A stretch of 64,000 nt of DNA from Candidatus Gastranaerophilales bacterium (lineage in GTDB: Bacteria; Cyanobacteriota; Vampirovibrionia; Gastranaerophilales; Gastranaerophilaceae), in assembly GCA_944325545.1 (NCBI GenBank), contig CALVAM010000005.1, positions 1 to 64,000 on the forward strand. Direction: 5' to 3'. The position numbers and the translations under genes are program-made. Of this stretch, positions 34,832-43,713 are shown in pieces. The notes beneath the pieces were generated by a model. That model was not told the origin of the DNA. It ran no database searches and worked only from the letters and a program-made list of their open reading frames with translations. How positions within the stretch are numbered: the first letter of the stretch is position 1; each line of letters starts with the position of its first letter.

Positions 34832-34852
34832 TATTTAAAATAAGGAGTTAAT

Positions 34853-35065
34853 ATGAATTCTAAGGAACAGGTAAAAATAATGATGATGAGAGAACGACTT
34901 ACAGCAAAAGCTCTTGCACAATTATTAGTAGAAAAAACCGGTAAATATTATACTCAACAATGTTTACTACATAAAATTTCTTTGAGTTCTTTTAGATATG
35001 ATGAGGTAAAAATTATTGCAGACCTTTTAGGCTATGAAATTGAAATAAATAAAAAATCTAATTAA
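34853..35065 (+). CDS. Small helix-turn-helix-like protein (70 aa)
   Basis: The 70-residue all-helical protein (LTAKALAQLLVEKTGKYYTQ, then YDEVKIIADLLGYEIEI) follows the length and spacing of a single Cro/XRE-like domain, with ALAQLL and a final LLGYEIEI element common in such proteins. It probably binds DNA. TAAGGAG lies 8 bp before the ATG and a good promoter is present. No target or partner gene is evident. Confidence 0.6.
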   Translation: MNSKEQVKIMMMRERLTAKALAQLLVEKTGKYYTQQCLLHKISLSSFRYDEVKIIADLLGYEIEINKKSN

Positions 35066-35149
35066 TATTTTCAAAAATTTATTAAAACTTGCAAATTTTA
35101 TTTTTACGAGTTTTAGAATAAATGTATTAAAATTTAAGGAGTAAATAAT

Positions 35150-35632
35150 ATGCAAATTGACAAATTTCAAACAACAAATTCAAATGTTCAAAATTTAAAT
35201 TTTAAAGCTTTAAAAAATATAAAATTTAAAAAGATGTTTGTTGATGAGATTGTTCCTCAAGAATCTTTAACAAAAGCTTTAAAAAATAGTAAGGGAGTAA
35301 AAGAATTTTTTGAAAAACATGATGGAACTATAACATTTACAACTGATACATATTATGGACCATTTGGAAATCAACCTATAGAGGCAATTATGAAAGTTTC
35401 ATATAAAGCAAAGAATAAACTATTTCAATTATTTTCTAAAAAATCTGGTTTTGTTGCAGCATCAGATCGAGATTTAAAAGATGCAACGCAAAAATTATGT
35501 CAGATGATAGAAAAGTCATCTTATGATGATTTTATAAGTAAAAAAGAGTTAGAATTTACAAAAGTAGAAAAATTAAAACAAGCTCAAAGAAATATTAAAG
35601 AACAACTTAAAAATAACAGTTTTTTTGAATAG
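35150..35632 (+). CDS. Hypothetical protein with N-terminal FKA motif
   Basis: The 160-residue protein begins MQIDKFQTTNSNVQNLNFKA; the NFKAL motif at residues 22-26 matches the F-K/R-A/G head of other hypothetical proteins here. The remainder is a mixed alpha/beta region (GTITFTTDTYYGPFG, AIMKVSYKAK) ending in a charged helix. No signal peptide or membrane helix. AAGGAG precedes the start and a perfect 38-bp palindromic terminator follows, so it is a single-gene unit. Function unknown. Confidence 0.65.
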   Translation: MQIDKFQTTNSNVQNLNFKALKNIKFKKMFVDEIVPQESLTKALKNSKGVKEFFEKHDGTITFTTDTYYGPFGNQPIEAIMKVSYKAKNKLFQLFSKKSGFVAASDRDLKDATQKLCQMIEKSSYDDFISKKELEFTKVEKLKQAQRNIKEQLKNNSFFE

Positions 35633-35646
35633 TATAAATAATTAGT

Positions 35647-35684
35647 AAAGGTGGCATTGGATAAATTTATCCAATGCCACCTTT
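35647..35684 (+). terminator. Perfect 38-bp palindromic terminator
   Basis: AAAGGTGGCATTGGATAAA and its exact complement with no loop bases, then TATTTA. It separates the FKA-motif gene from the queA promoter. Confidence 0.8.
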
Positions 35685-35695
35685 TATTTACTTTA

Positions 35696-35704
35696 TGCTA
35701 AAAT
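35696..35704 (+). promoter_or_regulatory. Extended -10 promoter of queA
   Basis: TG-C-TAAAAT inside TTTATGCTAAAATT, 20 bp before the queA ATG; no -35 seen. Identical core to the ATP synthase promoter. Confidence 0.6.
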
Positions 35705-35723
35705 TAAAAAAGAGGATTAAAAA

Positions 35724-36767
35724 ATGTTATTATCAGAATTTGATTATCAATTGCCGGAAGAATTAATAGCTCAAAGACCTAGTGATAAGCGTGAAAATTC
35801 AAAAATGCTTGTACTTAACCCTCGTGAGCATAAAATTTTGCACAAACATTTTTATGATATTGTAGATTTAATTGATGATAATTGTATTTTGATATTGAAT
35901 AATACAAAAGTTATTCCTGCAAGATTATATGGATATAAAGATACCGGTGCAAAAATTGAGGTATTTTTATTAAAAGAAAAAGATAATCATAATTGGGAAG
36001 TATTAATAAAGCCTTCTAAAAGAGTAAAAGTTGGAACTATTGTTAAAATTTCAGATGAGTTATCTTGTGAAGTATTGGAATCCCTACCGGATGATGGGAA
36101 ATGGCTTGTTAAAATGATTTATGATGGTGATATTTTCGAAATTCTGCATAGAGTAGGAAATATTCCACTACCACCGTATATTGAAAGAAAAATGTCTAAT
36201 GAAGAGTTGAAAAAATTAGATTTTGAAAGATATCAGACAGTATACGCAAAAGATGAAGGTTCAGTTGCTGCTCCTACTGCTGGATTACATTTTACTCAAG
36301 AGATTTTAGAAAAATTAAAAAACAAAGGTGTTCAAATCGGATATGTAACTTTAAATGTAGGAATTGGAACTTTTAGGCCTGTAAAATGTGAAAATGTTTT
36401 AGATCATAAAATGGATTCTGAAGCTTTTGAAATTAGTGAAGAAACTGCTAATTTAATAAATAAAGCAAAATCAGAAGGTAAAAATTTAATAGCAGTAGGT
36501 ACAACTACAGTAAGAACTCTAGAAACAGCATTTCAGCAATTTGGAAAAATTAAAGCGTGTAAATCTGCATCAGAACTTTTTATTTATCCTCCATATGAAT
36601 TTAAAGTTGTTGATAAATTGATTACAAATTTTCATCTTCCAAAATCAACATTATTGATGCTTGTAAGTGCTTTAGCAGGAAAAGATTTTATATTTGAAGC
36701 GTATAATGAAGCTATAAAAGAAAAATATCGTTTCTATAGTTATGGCGACTGTATGTTTATAAATTAG
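35724..36767 (+). CDS. queA: S-adenosylmethionine:tRNA ribosyltransferase-isomerase QueA
   Basis: Builds epoxyqueuosine on tRNA wobble position 34. The 347-residue protein has FDYQLPEELIAQRPSDKREN, NNTKVIPARLYG, the signature SVAAPTAGLHFT and the C-terminal KLITNFHLPKSTLLMLVSAL plus YSYGDCMFI. Length is standard. Other queuosine genes are not in the window. AGAGGA precedes the start. Confidence 0.96.
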   Translation: MLLSEFDYQLPEELIAQRPSDKRENSKMLVLNPREHKILHKHFYDIVDLIDDNCILILNNTKVIPARLYGYKDTGAKIEVFLLKEKDNHNWEVLIKPSKRVKVGTIVKISDELSCEVLESLPDDGKWLVKMIYDGDIFEILHRVGNIPLPPYIERKMSNEELKKLDFERYQTVYAKDEGSVAAPTAGLHFTQEILEKLKNKGVQIGYVTLNVGIGTFRPVKCENVLDHKMDSEAFEISEETANLINKAKSEGKNLIAVGTTTVRTLETAFQQFGKIKACKSASELFIYPPYEFKVVDKLITNFHLPKSTLLMLVSALAGKDFIFEAYNEAIKEKYRFYSYGDCMFIN

Positions 36768-36785
36768 TTTTTTGGTTTTTAAGTA

Positions 36786-36828
36786 AAAAAAAGAACAATA
36801 CCTCTCACAAAAGGTATTGTTCTTTTTT
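36786..36828. terminator. Bidirectional terminator between queA and the exoprotein gene
   Basis: AAAGAACAATACCT pairs with AGGTATTGTTCTTT, with an A-run left and T-run right. Confidence 0.85.
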
Positions 36829-36846
36829 ATTAATATAATTTGTTGA

Positions 36847-38820
36847 TTAATTTACCATAGGGAAAGCTTTAACAACAGTTACAGATCCGTCAACATTTTT
36901 TCTAACGCCTCTATCAATATGGTCATCGTCTAAATCTGCAGCATAAGCAACAGGAGTATAAACTTGAGACATATTTACTGTTTGTTTTTCATAGCTTCTC
37001 AAAACTTTTGCGTTTTCATTTGGATCTATAGGGGTTTCAGGATCTTCTAAGTTCGGACCATATAAATATGTTGTATCTTCTTGACGATTATCACTGATGT
37101 TATATCCATTTTCTCCGTTTGTTAATTCATAAGTGATTTCTTGATTACCATTAATTGTAACTTCTTTTGCATCACGAATGTTTGTATATTTTAAAGTATA
37201 ATCTCTTGAAGGGAAATCAACTTTTAAATTTTCAGTTTTATTGCCAATTGTAATAGTATCAGCGTGAACTTTATCACCTGTGATTTCGATTGTTTTATCA
37301 GGGGCTGTAAGATAGACTTTATTTGCGTTTGCTCCTGTAACTTTTAAATCCCCGGCTGATTCTATATAAGCATATGCATCAGTTGAAATATTTGTAATTT
37401 CTCCGCCTGCAATGTTCATATTTGTATGGCTGCTTGGATTATTTAATAATTTATAAGTTTCCATTGTACAGACAATTTGTTCATCTGCAGTAGAATTTTC
37501 GGTTGTTTGAAGACCTCCAATGTACCCTTTCGCACTAAAATCATAGTTATTAGCTGTTAAAAGAGCTTTTCCATCAGTAATAATATTTAAATTTTCAGAT
37601 TTTAATTTTATTGAATCAGCAGTCGTATCTATTGTAACAGCTATAGTTCCATTATTTGCGTATGCATCAATTGTGCCGCCAACTGTTAAACTACCATCTG
37701 CTAATTTGCCAGCATCATAGTCATAACCACCAATATGAATGTTGTTTTCTGAATCAATAGTTAAGTTGCCACCGATAACTGTATCACCTATAACGTGAAT
37801 AAAGTGTTTGTAGGCACCGGTTTCAACATTTGTAGTTTTTAGAATTGCATTACCTGTTACTGTAATATCTCCGACATCTACGAAACCTTTTCCGTTTGTC
37901 ATTGATAAATTGCCGCCGATTTCAGCATCTCTTAAAAACATGCCTTCGCCTTTGCTTATAACATTTACATCTCCTGTTACAACTAAATTTTTATCATTTG
38001 AAGTGTAGTTTAAACCAACATTTCCTTCTGATTGAATATCTAAATTACCGTTTATTTTCCCCCCATTTACAGTACTTACAGCTCCGGGTCCTGAAACTAT
38101 ATAAACATCTCCATCAATGTTCATAGCTTCCAATCTGACAACAGGTTTGTTAGTCGGAACGCTTGCTCCTAATGACAAGTAATCTTGCCCGTTAGCAGTA
38201 ATTAATTTTAGAGAATTTGCGTTTATTGTAGAATTGGAAGCATTAATTGAAGGAGCTATAATACTATATTCTCCACCTATATTAAATAATGCACCATTCT
38301 GTATATTTATTCCTACAACATTTCCTGATTTATCATAAATTTGTGTGAATTTTGCTTGAGATAGATCATTAATTCCAAGATTTGACATATCTTGGGTTGT
38401 CAACATTACATCACCCGCAGTTGTGAAAGTTGAACCGTCAAACAACATACCATTAGGGTTTGATATAATTAATTTCCCAATACCGCTATTTGCACTAATT
38501 TGTCCATATATTGTAGACATCCCATTATTAACTGTGTTCAAGATAGTTAGATTATTAGCTCCGTTTACAGCATTAAAATTAAGGTTTTCTCCCTTATTTA
38601 TATTTAATGAATCCCAATTTACGATTGAATCGTTGTTAAAATTTAAATCCGCAGAGTTATTTCCTTTATCAATTCCTACAAATCCACCTTGAGCATTGTT
38701 AATTACAGCTCCGCCAAGTCCATTCCCCAAACCGGTGTCAATAGAGGCAAAAGATAAAGGCATAGAAACAAACATAGTAGCTAAAATAAATGATAATAAT
38801 TTAATACTCTTTTTTTTCAT
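36847..38820 (-). CDS. Two-partner-secretion exoprotein (filamentous-haemagglutinin-type TPS domain)
   Basis: The 657-residue protein has a signal peptide (residues 1-25, cut near SFA) and a TPS domain (about 35-170) with the NPNG motif at 121-124 (IISNPNGMLFDGSTF). Repetitive beta-helix-like sequence follows (GNLSMTNGKGFVDVGDITVT, GGNLTIDSENNIHIGG). TpsA proteins cross the outer membrane through a TpsB/FhaC channel, but no such gene lies in this window. At 657 residues it is short for FhaB-like adhesins. It is monocistronic with an extended -10 (TGTTATAAT). Confidence 0.85.
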   Translation of the reverse strand: MKKKSIKLLSFILATMFVSMPLSFASIDTGLGNGLGGAVINNAQGGFVGIDKGNNSADLNFNNDSIVNWDSLNINKGENLNFNAVNGANNLTILNTVNNGMSTIYGQISANSGIGKLIISNPNGMLFDGSTFTTAGDVMLTTQDMSNLGINDLSQAKFTQIYDKSGNVVGINIQNGALFNIGGEYSIIAPSINASNSTINANSLKLITANGQDYLSLGASVPTNKPVVRLEAMNIDGDVYIVSGPGAVSTVNGGKINGNLDIQSEGNVGLNYTSNDKNLVVTGDVNVISKGEGMFLRDAEIGGNLSMTNGKGFVDVGDITVTGNAILKTTNVETGAYKHFIHVIGDTVIGGNLTIDSENNIHIGGYDYDAGKLADGSLTVGGTIDAYANNGTIAVTIDTTADSIKLKSENLNIITDGKALLTANNYDFSAKGYIGGLQTTENSTADEQIVCTMETYKLLNNPSSHTNMNIAGGEITNISTDAYAYIESAGDLKVTGANANKVYLTAPDKTIEITGDKVHADTITIGNKTENLKVDFPSRDYTLKYTNIRDAKEVTINGNQEITYELTNGENGYNISDNRQEDTTYLYGPNLEDPETPIDPNENAKVLRSYEKQTVNMSQVYTPVAYAADLDDDHIDRGVRKNVDGSVTVVKAFPMVN

Positions 38821-38848
38821 ACACCACGCCCTTCAATTTAGTTCATAC

Positions 38849-38857
38849 ATTATAACA
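38849..38857 (-). promoter_or_regulatory. Extended -10 promoter of the exoprotein gene
   Basis: Minus strand TG-T-TATAAT, about 30 bp before the ATG; no clear -35. Confidence 0.6.
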
Positions 38858-38872
38858 TAATAAAAGTCATAA

Positions 38873-38906
38873 AAAAAAATATTTGCGAGAAAAAACGCAA
38901 ATATTT
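38873..38906 (-). terminator. Terminator of the beta-lactamase-fold gene
   Basis: AATATTTGCG pairs with CGCAAATATT; on the minus strand it is followed by a run of T. It lies 25 bp past the stop codon. Confidence 0.8.
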
Positions 38907-38934
38907 TATAAAATTTTACAAATATTAACAATAT

Positions 38935-40131
38935 TTAACCGACGATTGACTTATATATGAGCTTTGATGCTTTTACGATAAAATCTTTTCCTTGTGGAGA
39001 ATTATAAGGACGATTTGCTAAGATTACAACAATATATTTTTTACCGTTTGGAGCATAAACTATTCCAGCATCTCCTAGCATTGTGCCGATATCTCCTGTT
39101 TTGTGTAAGAAAAGAGCATTTTCTCCTAAACCGGCAGCGATTAAGCGATTATTTTTTACATGACTTAAATAATCAATTATATATTCTCTTGAATTGATAT
39201 TTAAAAATCCTGGATTATCTAAATTGTATAAAATTTTTGCGATATCTTTTGCAGTTGTTTTATTTGTTCCCTTTAAATCGGGTAGCCAAGTTCTTACATA
39301 TGTTTTAGATATCCCCCAATCTCTAAGCCCGATATTGATATCATCCATTCCACCCATTTTGGACATTAACATATTAGTTGCGGTATTATCTGAATCTTGA
39401 ATCATTGTTTTTGCTAATTGGTCCAAAGAATATTTGCGACCTGTTTGAGCATATTGTAAATCTCCAGAACCTGATGATTGATAATAATTTGTTAATGTCA
39501 TTTCATCATATATTGTCATTTGATTAGCTTCAATTGATTTGAATAAACGTACAAGTACAGGTAATTTTATAATACTTGCAGCTGAATATATTTCTTCTGA
39601 ATTAATATCTACATATTTTCCGTTTTCGTATTCCCATACATATATCGAAGGTTTGATTGATGGATATTCCTTCATTAAACTAGTTAATTGGTATTTTAAA
39701 GCACCGATTTCAGAACTTTGATACATAGTCGTAACTTCACTATGAGTTTTTTGAATCGTTGGAGTTAATAAAAGTCTATTTTTAAATAAATCGTTATTTA
39801 TATATTTTGTTATTGGATTAGCAAGTGAATATAAATCAACATCGCAAACGTTTTTAGTGTCTTTCATTGCTAAATTAGAAGGATATGCCATATTAAAATG
39901 TATTTTATTCGGGTAAAAAACTTGTTTTATTAGATTATTGTACGCAGTTGGAAAAATGTAATATGCAAAAAGTAATAAGAAAGTTATTGATACAAAAGAA
40001 CGTATTAATTCTATTGCAGTATTTTTTTTCTTAGTTTTTTGATATCTTCTGTTTAGAATTTGTTTGTTGTTATTTGAAGAAATAACGTGCAGACGTCTCG
40101 GTTCAGTTTTTTGCTTTTGGTATGCGTACAC
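38935..40131 (-). CDS. Class A beta-lactamase-fold serine hydrolase lacking the deacylation Glu
   Basis: The 398-residue protein has an N-terminal membrane anchor (about 43-62) and a periplasmic domain with SIIK (186-189), SDN (247-249) and KTG (344-346), the three motifs of class A beta-lactamases and related PBP-like proteins. The omega-loop region reads TWLPDLKGTN, so Glu166 seems to be replaced by Leu. Without it, acyl-enzyme turnover would be slow, and a penicillin-binding or peptidoglycan role is as likely as resistance. The start is a GTG with GGAGGGG 7 bp upstream. Confidence 0.8.
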   Translation of the reverse strand: MYAYQKQKTEPRRLHVISSNNNKQILNRRYQKTKKKNTAIELIRSFVSITFLLLFAYYIFPTAYNNLIKQVFYPNKIHFNMAYPSNLAMKDTKNVCDVDLYSLANPITKYINNDLFKNRLLLTPTIQKTHSEVTTMYQSSEIGALKYQLTSLMKEYPSIKPSIYVWEYENGKYVDINSEEIYSAASIIKLPVLVRLFKSIEANQMTIYDEMTLTNYYQSSGSGDLQYAQTGRKYSLDQLAKTMIQDSDNTATNMLMSKMGGMDDINIGLRDWGISKTYVRTWLPDLKGTNKTTAKDIAKILYNLDNPGFLNINSREYIIDYLSHVKNNRLIAAGLGENALFLHKTGDIGTMLGDAGIVYAPNGKKYIVVILANRPYNSPQGKDFIVKASKLIYKSIVG

Positions 40132-40294
40132 TTACAATCCCCTCCAAATAAATGTTAGCATCTTAAATATAATATCAACATCCTTCAAAAAGTGGAATTT
40201 AGATTTTTTTATTAAATCACTACTTATATATTAATACAAGTGGGTAATGTTAATCAAAAAATAAATTTTAAAATAAAGTGAAAAGGAGATAGAT

Positions 40295-40618
40295 ATGAAA
40301 AAAATCAATTTGATAATATTTTTACTTCTAATCGTCAGCCCGATTTATGCAGCTTGCCCAATAGATAGTGAAAATGCAGTATGTTCATTACCAACTTTTA
40401 GAGAGCAGGTGCAACCTATTTATTCTCCACGTTCCGGGATAAGTGAATTTTCAAGTTCTCCTGAAGCCAGGTTGAAACCGCTTAATAGAGATGATATTGC
40501 AGATCAAATGAAGGGGTTTACTCCTTCAGATACTTATTTTAATTATAATTCTAGCTGTCAATTTGGGGTTTGTATGCAGAATCGTAGTACTCCGTTGTTT
40601 CAACAACCAAAGCAATAA
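40295..40618 (+). CDS. Small secreted cysteine-containing protein
   Basis: The 107-residue protein has a signal peptide (MKKINLIIFLLLIVSPIYA), then a mature part with four Cys (ACPIDSENAVCSL near the start, SSCQFGVCM near the end) that could form two disulfides in the periplasm or outside. No family is recognised. AAAAGGAG lies 8 bp before the start. It ends in a bidirectional terminator shared with the converging gene, also a small secreted protein. Confidence 0.65.
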   Translation: MKKINLIIFLLLIVSPIYAACPIDSENAVCSLPTFREQVQPIYSPRSGISEFSSSPEARLKPLNRDDIADQMKGFTPSDTYFNYNSSCQFGVCMQNRSTPLFQQPKQ

Positions 40619-40644
40619 AAAAACTCCCATATGGGAGTTTTTTT
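40617..40644. terminator. Bidirectional terminator
   Basis: AAAAAAACTCCCAT and its exact complement; it overlaps the ends of both converging genes. Confidence 0.85.
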
Positions 40645-41065
40645 ATAACATATTTTTTCTGATTTTTTCTTTAGCTTTGTCTATTTCTTTTATTCTTTTT
40701 TCAATTGCAGAAACTTGTTTTTTTAACGCCTGTCTTTCTGTTTTGATTAATTTATATTGAGCATCAACATCTGCATATTTAGTTTTACAATTTAGTAAAT
40801 CATTTCTGATATCAACTTGAGCATTATCTAATTGTAAAATGGCATTTTGAATATTTCCATTTCCAACAGCATCTCCGTCTAAAGATGAATTTGCAGCTGT
40901 TGATGTTTTTGCAGAATTTGCAGCTGTTGACGTTGTACTTGCTGCTGTACTTGGGGTTCCGTAGCTTGTGTCATTAAAATCAAGCGGAGTAAAAGCGTTA
41001 CCATCTGCCAAAACAAGACCTTGCATAGCGATAGCACAAGCAATTGTTAAAAATATCTTTTTCAT
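40643..41065 (-). CDS. Secreted protein with Ala/Ser/Thr-rich linker and coiled coil
   Basis: The 140-residue protein has a signal peptide (KKIFLTIACAIAMQGLVLA), a low-complexity Ala-Ser-Thr linker (about residues 38-60), then a long coiled coil (about 70-138, KLIKTERQALKKQVSAIEKR). It resembles small periplasmic coiled-coil proteins; no enzyme motif is present. GGAGAG precedes the start. Function unknown. Confidence 0.65.
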   Translation of the reverse strand: MKKIFLTIACAIAMQGLVLADGNAFTPLDFNDTSYGTPSTAASTTSTAANSAKTSTAANSSLDGDAVGNGNIQNAILQLDNAQVDIRNDLLNCKTKYADVDAQYKLIKTERQALKKQVSAIEKRIKEIDKAKEKIRKNML

Positions 41066-41248
41066 TAACTCTCTCCTTCTAATACATATCTCTCACATAA
41101 TAATATATTTTTTTTATTTTGCCAATCCTTTATTAAATGTATTATTGAGGTTTTGATTAAAAGTTTAAAATGTAACAAATTAATGATTATTAAAATCAAA
41201 ACTTACATTTTTATCATATTTATTATACAATAACTCTTGAGGTGAAAG

Positions 41249-41929
41249 ATGTACAACGAAATAAAAACTCATGAAATTACTGTAGACATTGTTATTTTGA
41301 CTATTAAAGATGATGCGTTACAAGTTTTACTTGTTAAAAGAAATAATGAACCATTTAAAGACAAGTGGGCAATTCCCGGCGGTTATGTAAGGATGTCTGA
41401 GAATCTGGATGAAGCTGCAATGAGAGTTTTAAAAGAAAAAACTAATGTTGATAATATTTATTTGGAACAGTTGTATACCTTTGGTGATCCTTTAAGACAT
41501 CCGGTGTCAAGAGTTATTACTTGTGCTTATTTTGCCTTGATAAGAGCAGAAGATTTAAATGTCGTAACAACTCCGGATCTTGCTTGGCATAAGGTCTTTG
41601 ATTTGCCACCTCTGGCGTTTGACCATAAAGAAATTATTCAATATTCTTTGAAACGAACAAGAGAACGTCTGGAGATGTGTCCGGTTGCTTATCAATTGTT
41701 AAATGAAAAATTTACGCTTACAGAGATGCAAAAAGCTTATGAAATGATTATGGAAAAGAAATTGGATAAGCGTAACTTTAGAAAAAAAGTTATAACGACA
41801 GAAGGGCTTAGAGAATTAAATGAGTTTTCGAAATCATCTTCTAAACGTCCGGCTAGGTTATATACTTTTGATAATATTAAATTAAACTCAAAAAGGGCTC
41901 ATTTTATAAAAAAGGAGAATAAATGTTAA
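41249..41929 (+). CDS. NrtR-like regulator: degenerate Nudix domain plus winged helix
   Basis: The 226-residue protein has an N-terminal Nudix fold and a C-terminal winged-helix domain (FTLTEMQKAYEMIMEKKLDK, then RNFRKKVI). The Nudix box reads GGYVRMSENLDEAAMRVLKE, where the catalytic RE-x2-EE is changed to RVLKEK, so hydrolysis is doubtful. This is typical of NrtR-type regulators that sense ADP-ribose-like ligands and control NAD or sugar metabolism. Its target operon is not seen. It overlaps secG by 7 bp. Confidence 0.8.
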   Translation: MYNEIKTHEITVDIVILTIKDDALQVLLVKRNNEPFKDKWAIPGGYVRMSENLDEAAMRVLKEKTNVDNIYLEQLYTFGDPLRHPVSRVITCAYFALIRAEDLNVVTTPDLAWHKVFDLPPLAFDHKEIIQYSLKRTRERLEMCPVAYQLLNEKFTLTEMQKAYEMIMEKKLDKRNFRKKVITTEGLRELNEFSKSSSKRPARLYTFDNIKLNSKRAHFIKKENKC

Positions 41930-42147
41930 CTTTAATTTGGACTGTTCAAGTTATATCAGCACTATTACTTATCGTATTAATACTAATGCATTCTCCAAAA
42001 GGTGATGGTATCGCAGGGATTGGAAATGCTGCTCAAATGTTCTCTTCACAAAAAAGTGCAGAAAAAGGGCTTAATAAACTTACAGGTATTGTTGCGTTAG
42101 TATTTATTATTTGTGTATTTTTACTAGGCTTTGGCATTATTAAATAA
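41923..42147 (+). CDS. secG: Preprotein translocase subunit SecG
   Basis: The 74-residue protein has two membrane helices with the connecting segment LMHSPKGDGIAGIGNAAQMF, matching SecG, which assists SecYE-SecA translocation. AAAGGAG sits 7 bp before the ATG, inside the end of the regulator gene. The next gene starts right after its stop codon, so the three genes are co-transcribed. Confidence 0.92.
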   Translation: MLTLIWTVQVISALLLIVLILMHSPKGDGIAGIGNAAQMFSSQKSAEKGLNKLTGIVALVFIICVFLLGFGIIK

Positions 42148-42885
42148 ATGGATGAATTTTTATCAAGAAATATTTTATTTTGGGGTGATGAATCTCAGAA
42201 GAAGATAGTAAATTCTCATATTGCAGTTTTTGGACTTGGCGGAGTCGGAGGCTTTTGTGCTGAGACTTTGGCTAGAAGTGGTGTTGGTGAATTAACAATA
42301 ATTGATTTTGATAAAGTTTCAACTTCAAATATTAATCGTCAACTGATTGCTTTAAATTCAACTATTGGTAGTTATAAAACTGATTTATTTAAACAGAGAT
42401 TATTAGATATAAATCCTAATTTAAAACTTAATGTGATAAATGACTTTTATATTGAAGATTTTAATTTTGATAGTATTGATTATGTTGCAGATGCGATTGA
42501 TACAATGCGTTCTAAAGTTAATTTAATGAGAATTTGTTATGAAAAGAAAGTTTCATTAGTTTCTTCAATGGGGGCTGGAAACAGAGTTGATCCAACAAAA
42601 TTATATATTTCAGATATTTCTGAAATTCATGATAAAAAGGCACCTTTTGTTTCTAATATTTTATATCAATTAAAAAAAATAGGAATAACATCAGGTATTA
42701 GTGTTGTAACAAGTGATGAAAAATCTTTTTCTCAAGAAAAAATATCAGAGGTTGAAAATGTTATTACAAAAGCAGGAGAGAAAATCCAATTTAATAAAAT
42801 TATACCTTCTTCAACTCCTTTTGTAGCTTCTTGTGCCGGTATTTTTATGGCTTATAAAATAGTTTCAGATATAATAAACTCTTAA
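42148..42885 (+). CDS. tcdA: tRNA threonylcarbamoyladenosine dehydratase (TcdA/ThiF family)
   Basis: E1-like enzyme that cyclises t6A37 to ct6A in ANN-decoding tRNAs. The 245-residue protein has the nucleotide-binding HIAVFGLGGVGGFCAETLAR, DFDKVSTSNINRQ and VADAIDTMRSKV, matching TcdA rather than ThiF or MoeB, since the zinc-binding Cys pairs of the latter are absent. It starts at the base after the secG stop. It converges on the frameshifted gene with one base between. Confidence 0.85.
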   Translation: MDEFLSRNILFWGDESQKKIVNSHIAVFGLGGVGGFCAETLARSGVGELTIIDFDKVSTSNINRQLIALNSTIGSYKTDLFKQRLLDINPNLKLNVINDFYIEDFNFDSIDYVADAIDTMRSKVNLMRICYEKKVSLVSSMGAGNRVDPTKLYISDISEIHDKKAPFVSNILYQLKKIGITSGISVVTSDEKSFSQEKISEVENVITKAGEKIQFNKIIPSSTPFVASCAGIFMAYKIVSDIINS

Positions 42886-42886
42886 G

Positions 42887-43578
42887 TTATTTATTGCTTA
42901 TTTTTTCGATAATTTCGACAATTGATTTGCAAGATTTTAAGTCTAAATTATATTGGCTTAAATCTTCTGCAAAAATATTTTTAAGGTTTTTAATTTTATG
43001 TTGGTCAAGGTATGAGTAAATTATATTTTTAAATTTTTCACTATCTTCTTCTGAAAATTTATAAGTTTTGCATAGAGCATTTAAAAAATCAAGATCTATT
43101 TTTTTTCTTTAACTAAAATTTCTTCTTCGTTTGAAACTTTTTTTTCTGTTTGGGGTATATTGTCAAATTTTTTCAAAAAAATGTCTGCTAAAATATCGAT
43201 TTGTTTGTCATTAAGGTTATATTTTTTAATAATTTCAAGTCCCAATGATTGAAGTTTTTCTTCATCATCGTTGATATTTAAGTTGTCTAAATTATCAATA
43301 TTTTCTTGTTTTATAAAGCGGGAAAATATATCTTTAAGGTTTTCCAATTGATTATTTGTTATATTTAGAGCTCCCGCAAGAGTTGAAATAAAGAGTAAAT
43401 CTTTTCTATTAAATTTATATCCACCTTTGAAATTTATTAAACTTTTATTTATGGTACTAATTTGCGTAAGTTCACACGTTAATTTTTTTTCGTGGAATTC
43501 TTGGGGGGCTTTATTATTAATTTTATAAAAATTTTGTTTATTTTTATTTATGGTTGTAATAAGTGAAATGTTAAACAT
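42887..43578 (-). pseudogene. Hypothetical gene split by a -1 frameshift at an A8 run
   Basis: The first frame (43578 to 43096, 160 residues) ends ILVKEKK then TAG inside GAAAAAAAATAG. One base back, the reading continues for about 70 sensible residues (IDLDFLNALCKTYKFSEEDS ... SIVEIIEKISNK) to a stop at 42887-42889, directly at the end of tcdA. Both halves are helical and charged like one protein. The head contains INFKGGYKF, the F-K-G motif, at about residue 48. The cause may be a real 1-bp loss in the A-run, a sequencing error, or programmed slippage on A-AAA-AAA. No family is recognised. Confidence 0.7.
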
Positions 43579-43713
43579 AGTATCTCCATTATTAGTATTT
43601 TATAAAAAACAACTGAAAAAATTTTTTTGCTTTTTAATTTTCGTATTTTTAAATGATTGATAATCTTAGATAAAGCATTTAATATTGACGTAAAAGAGAA
43701 AATGGAGAGAGGT

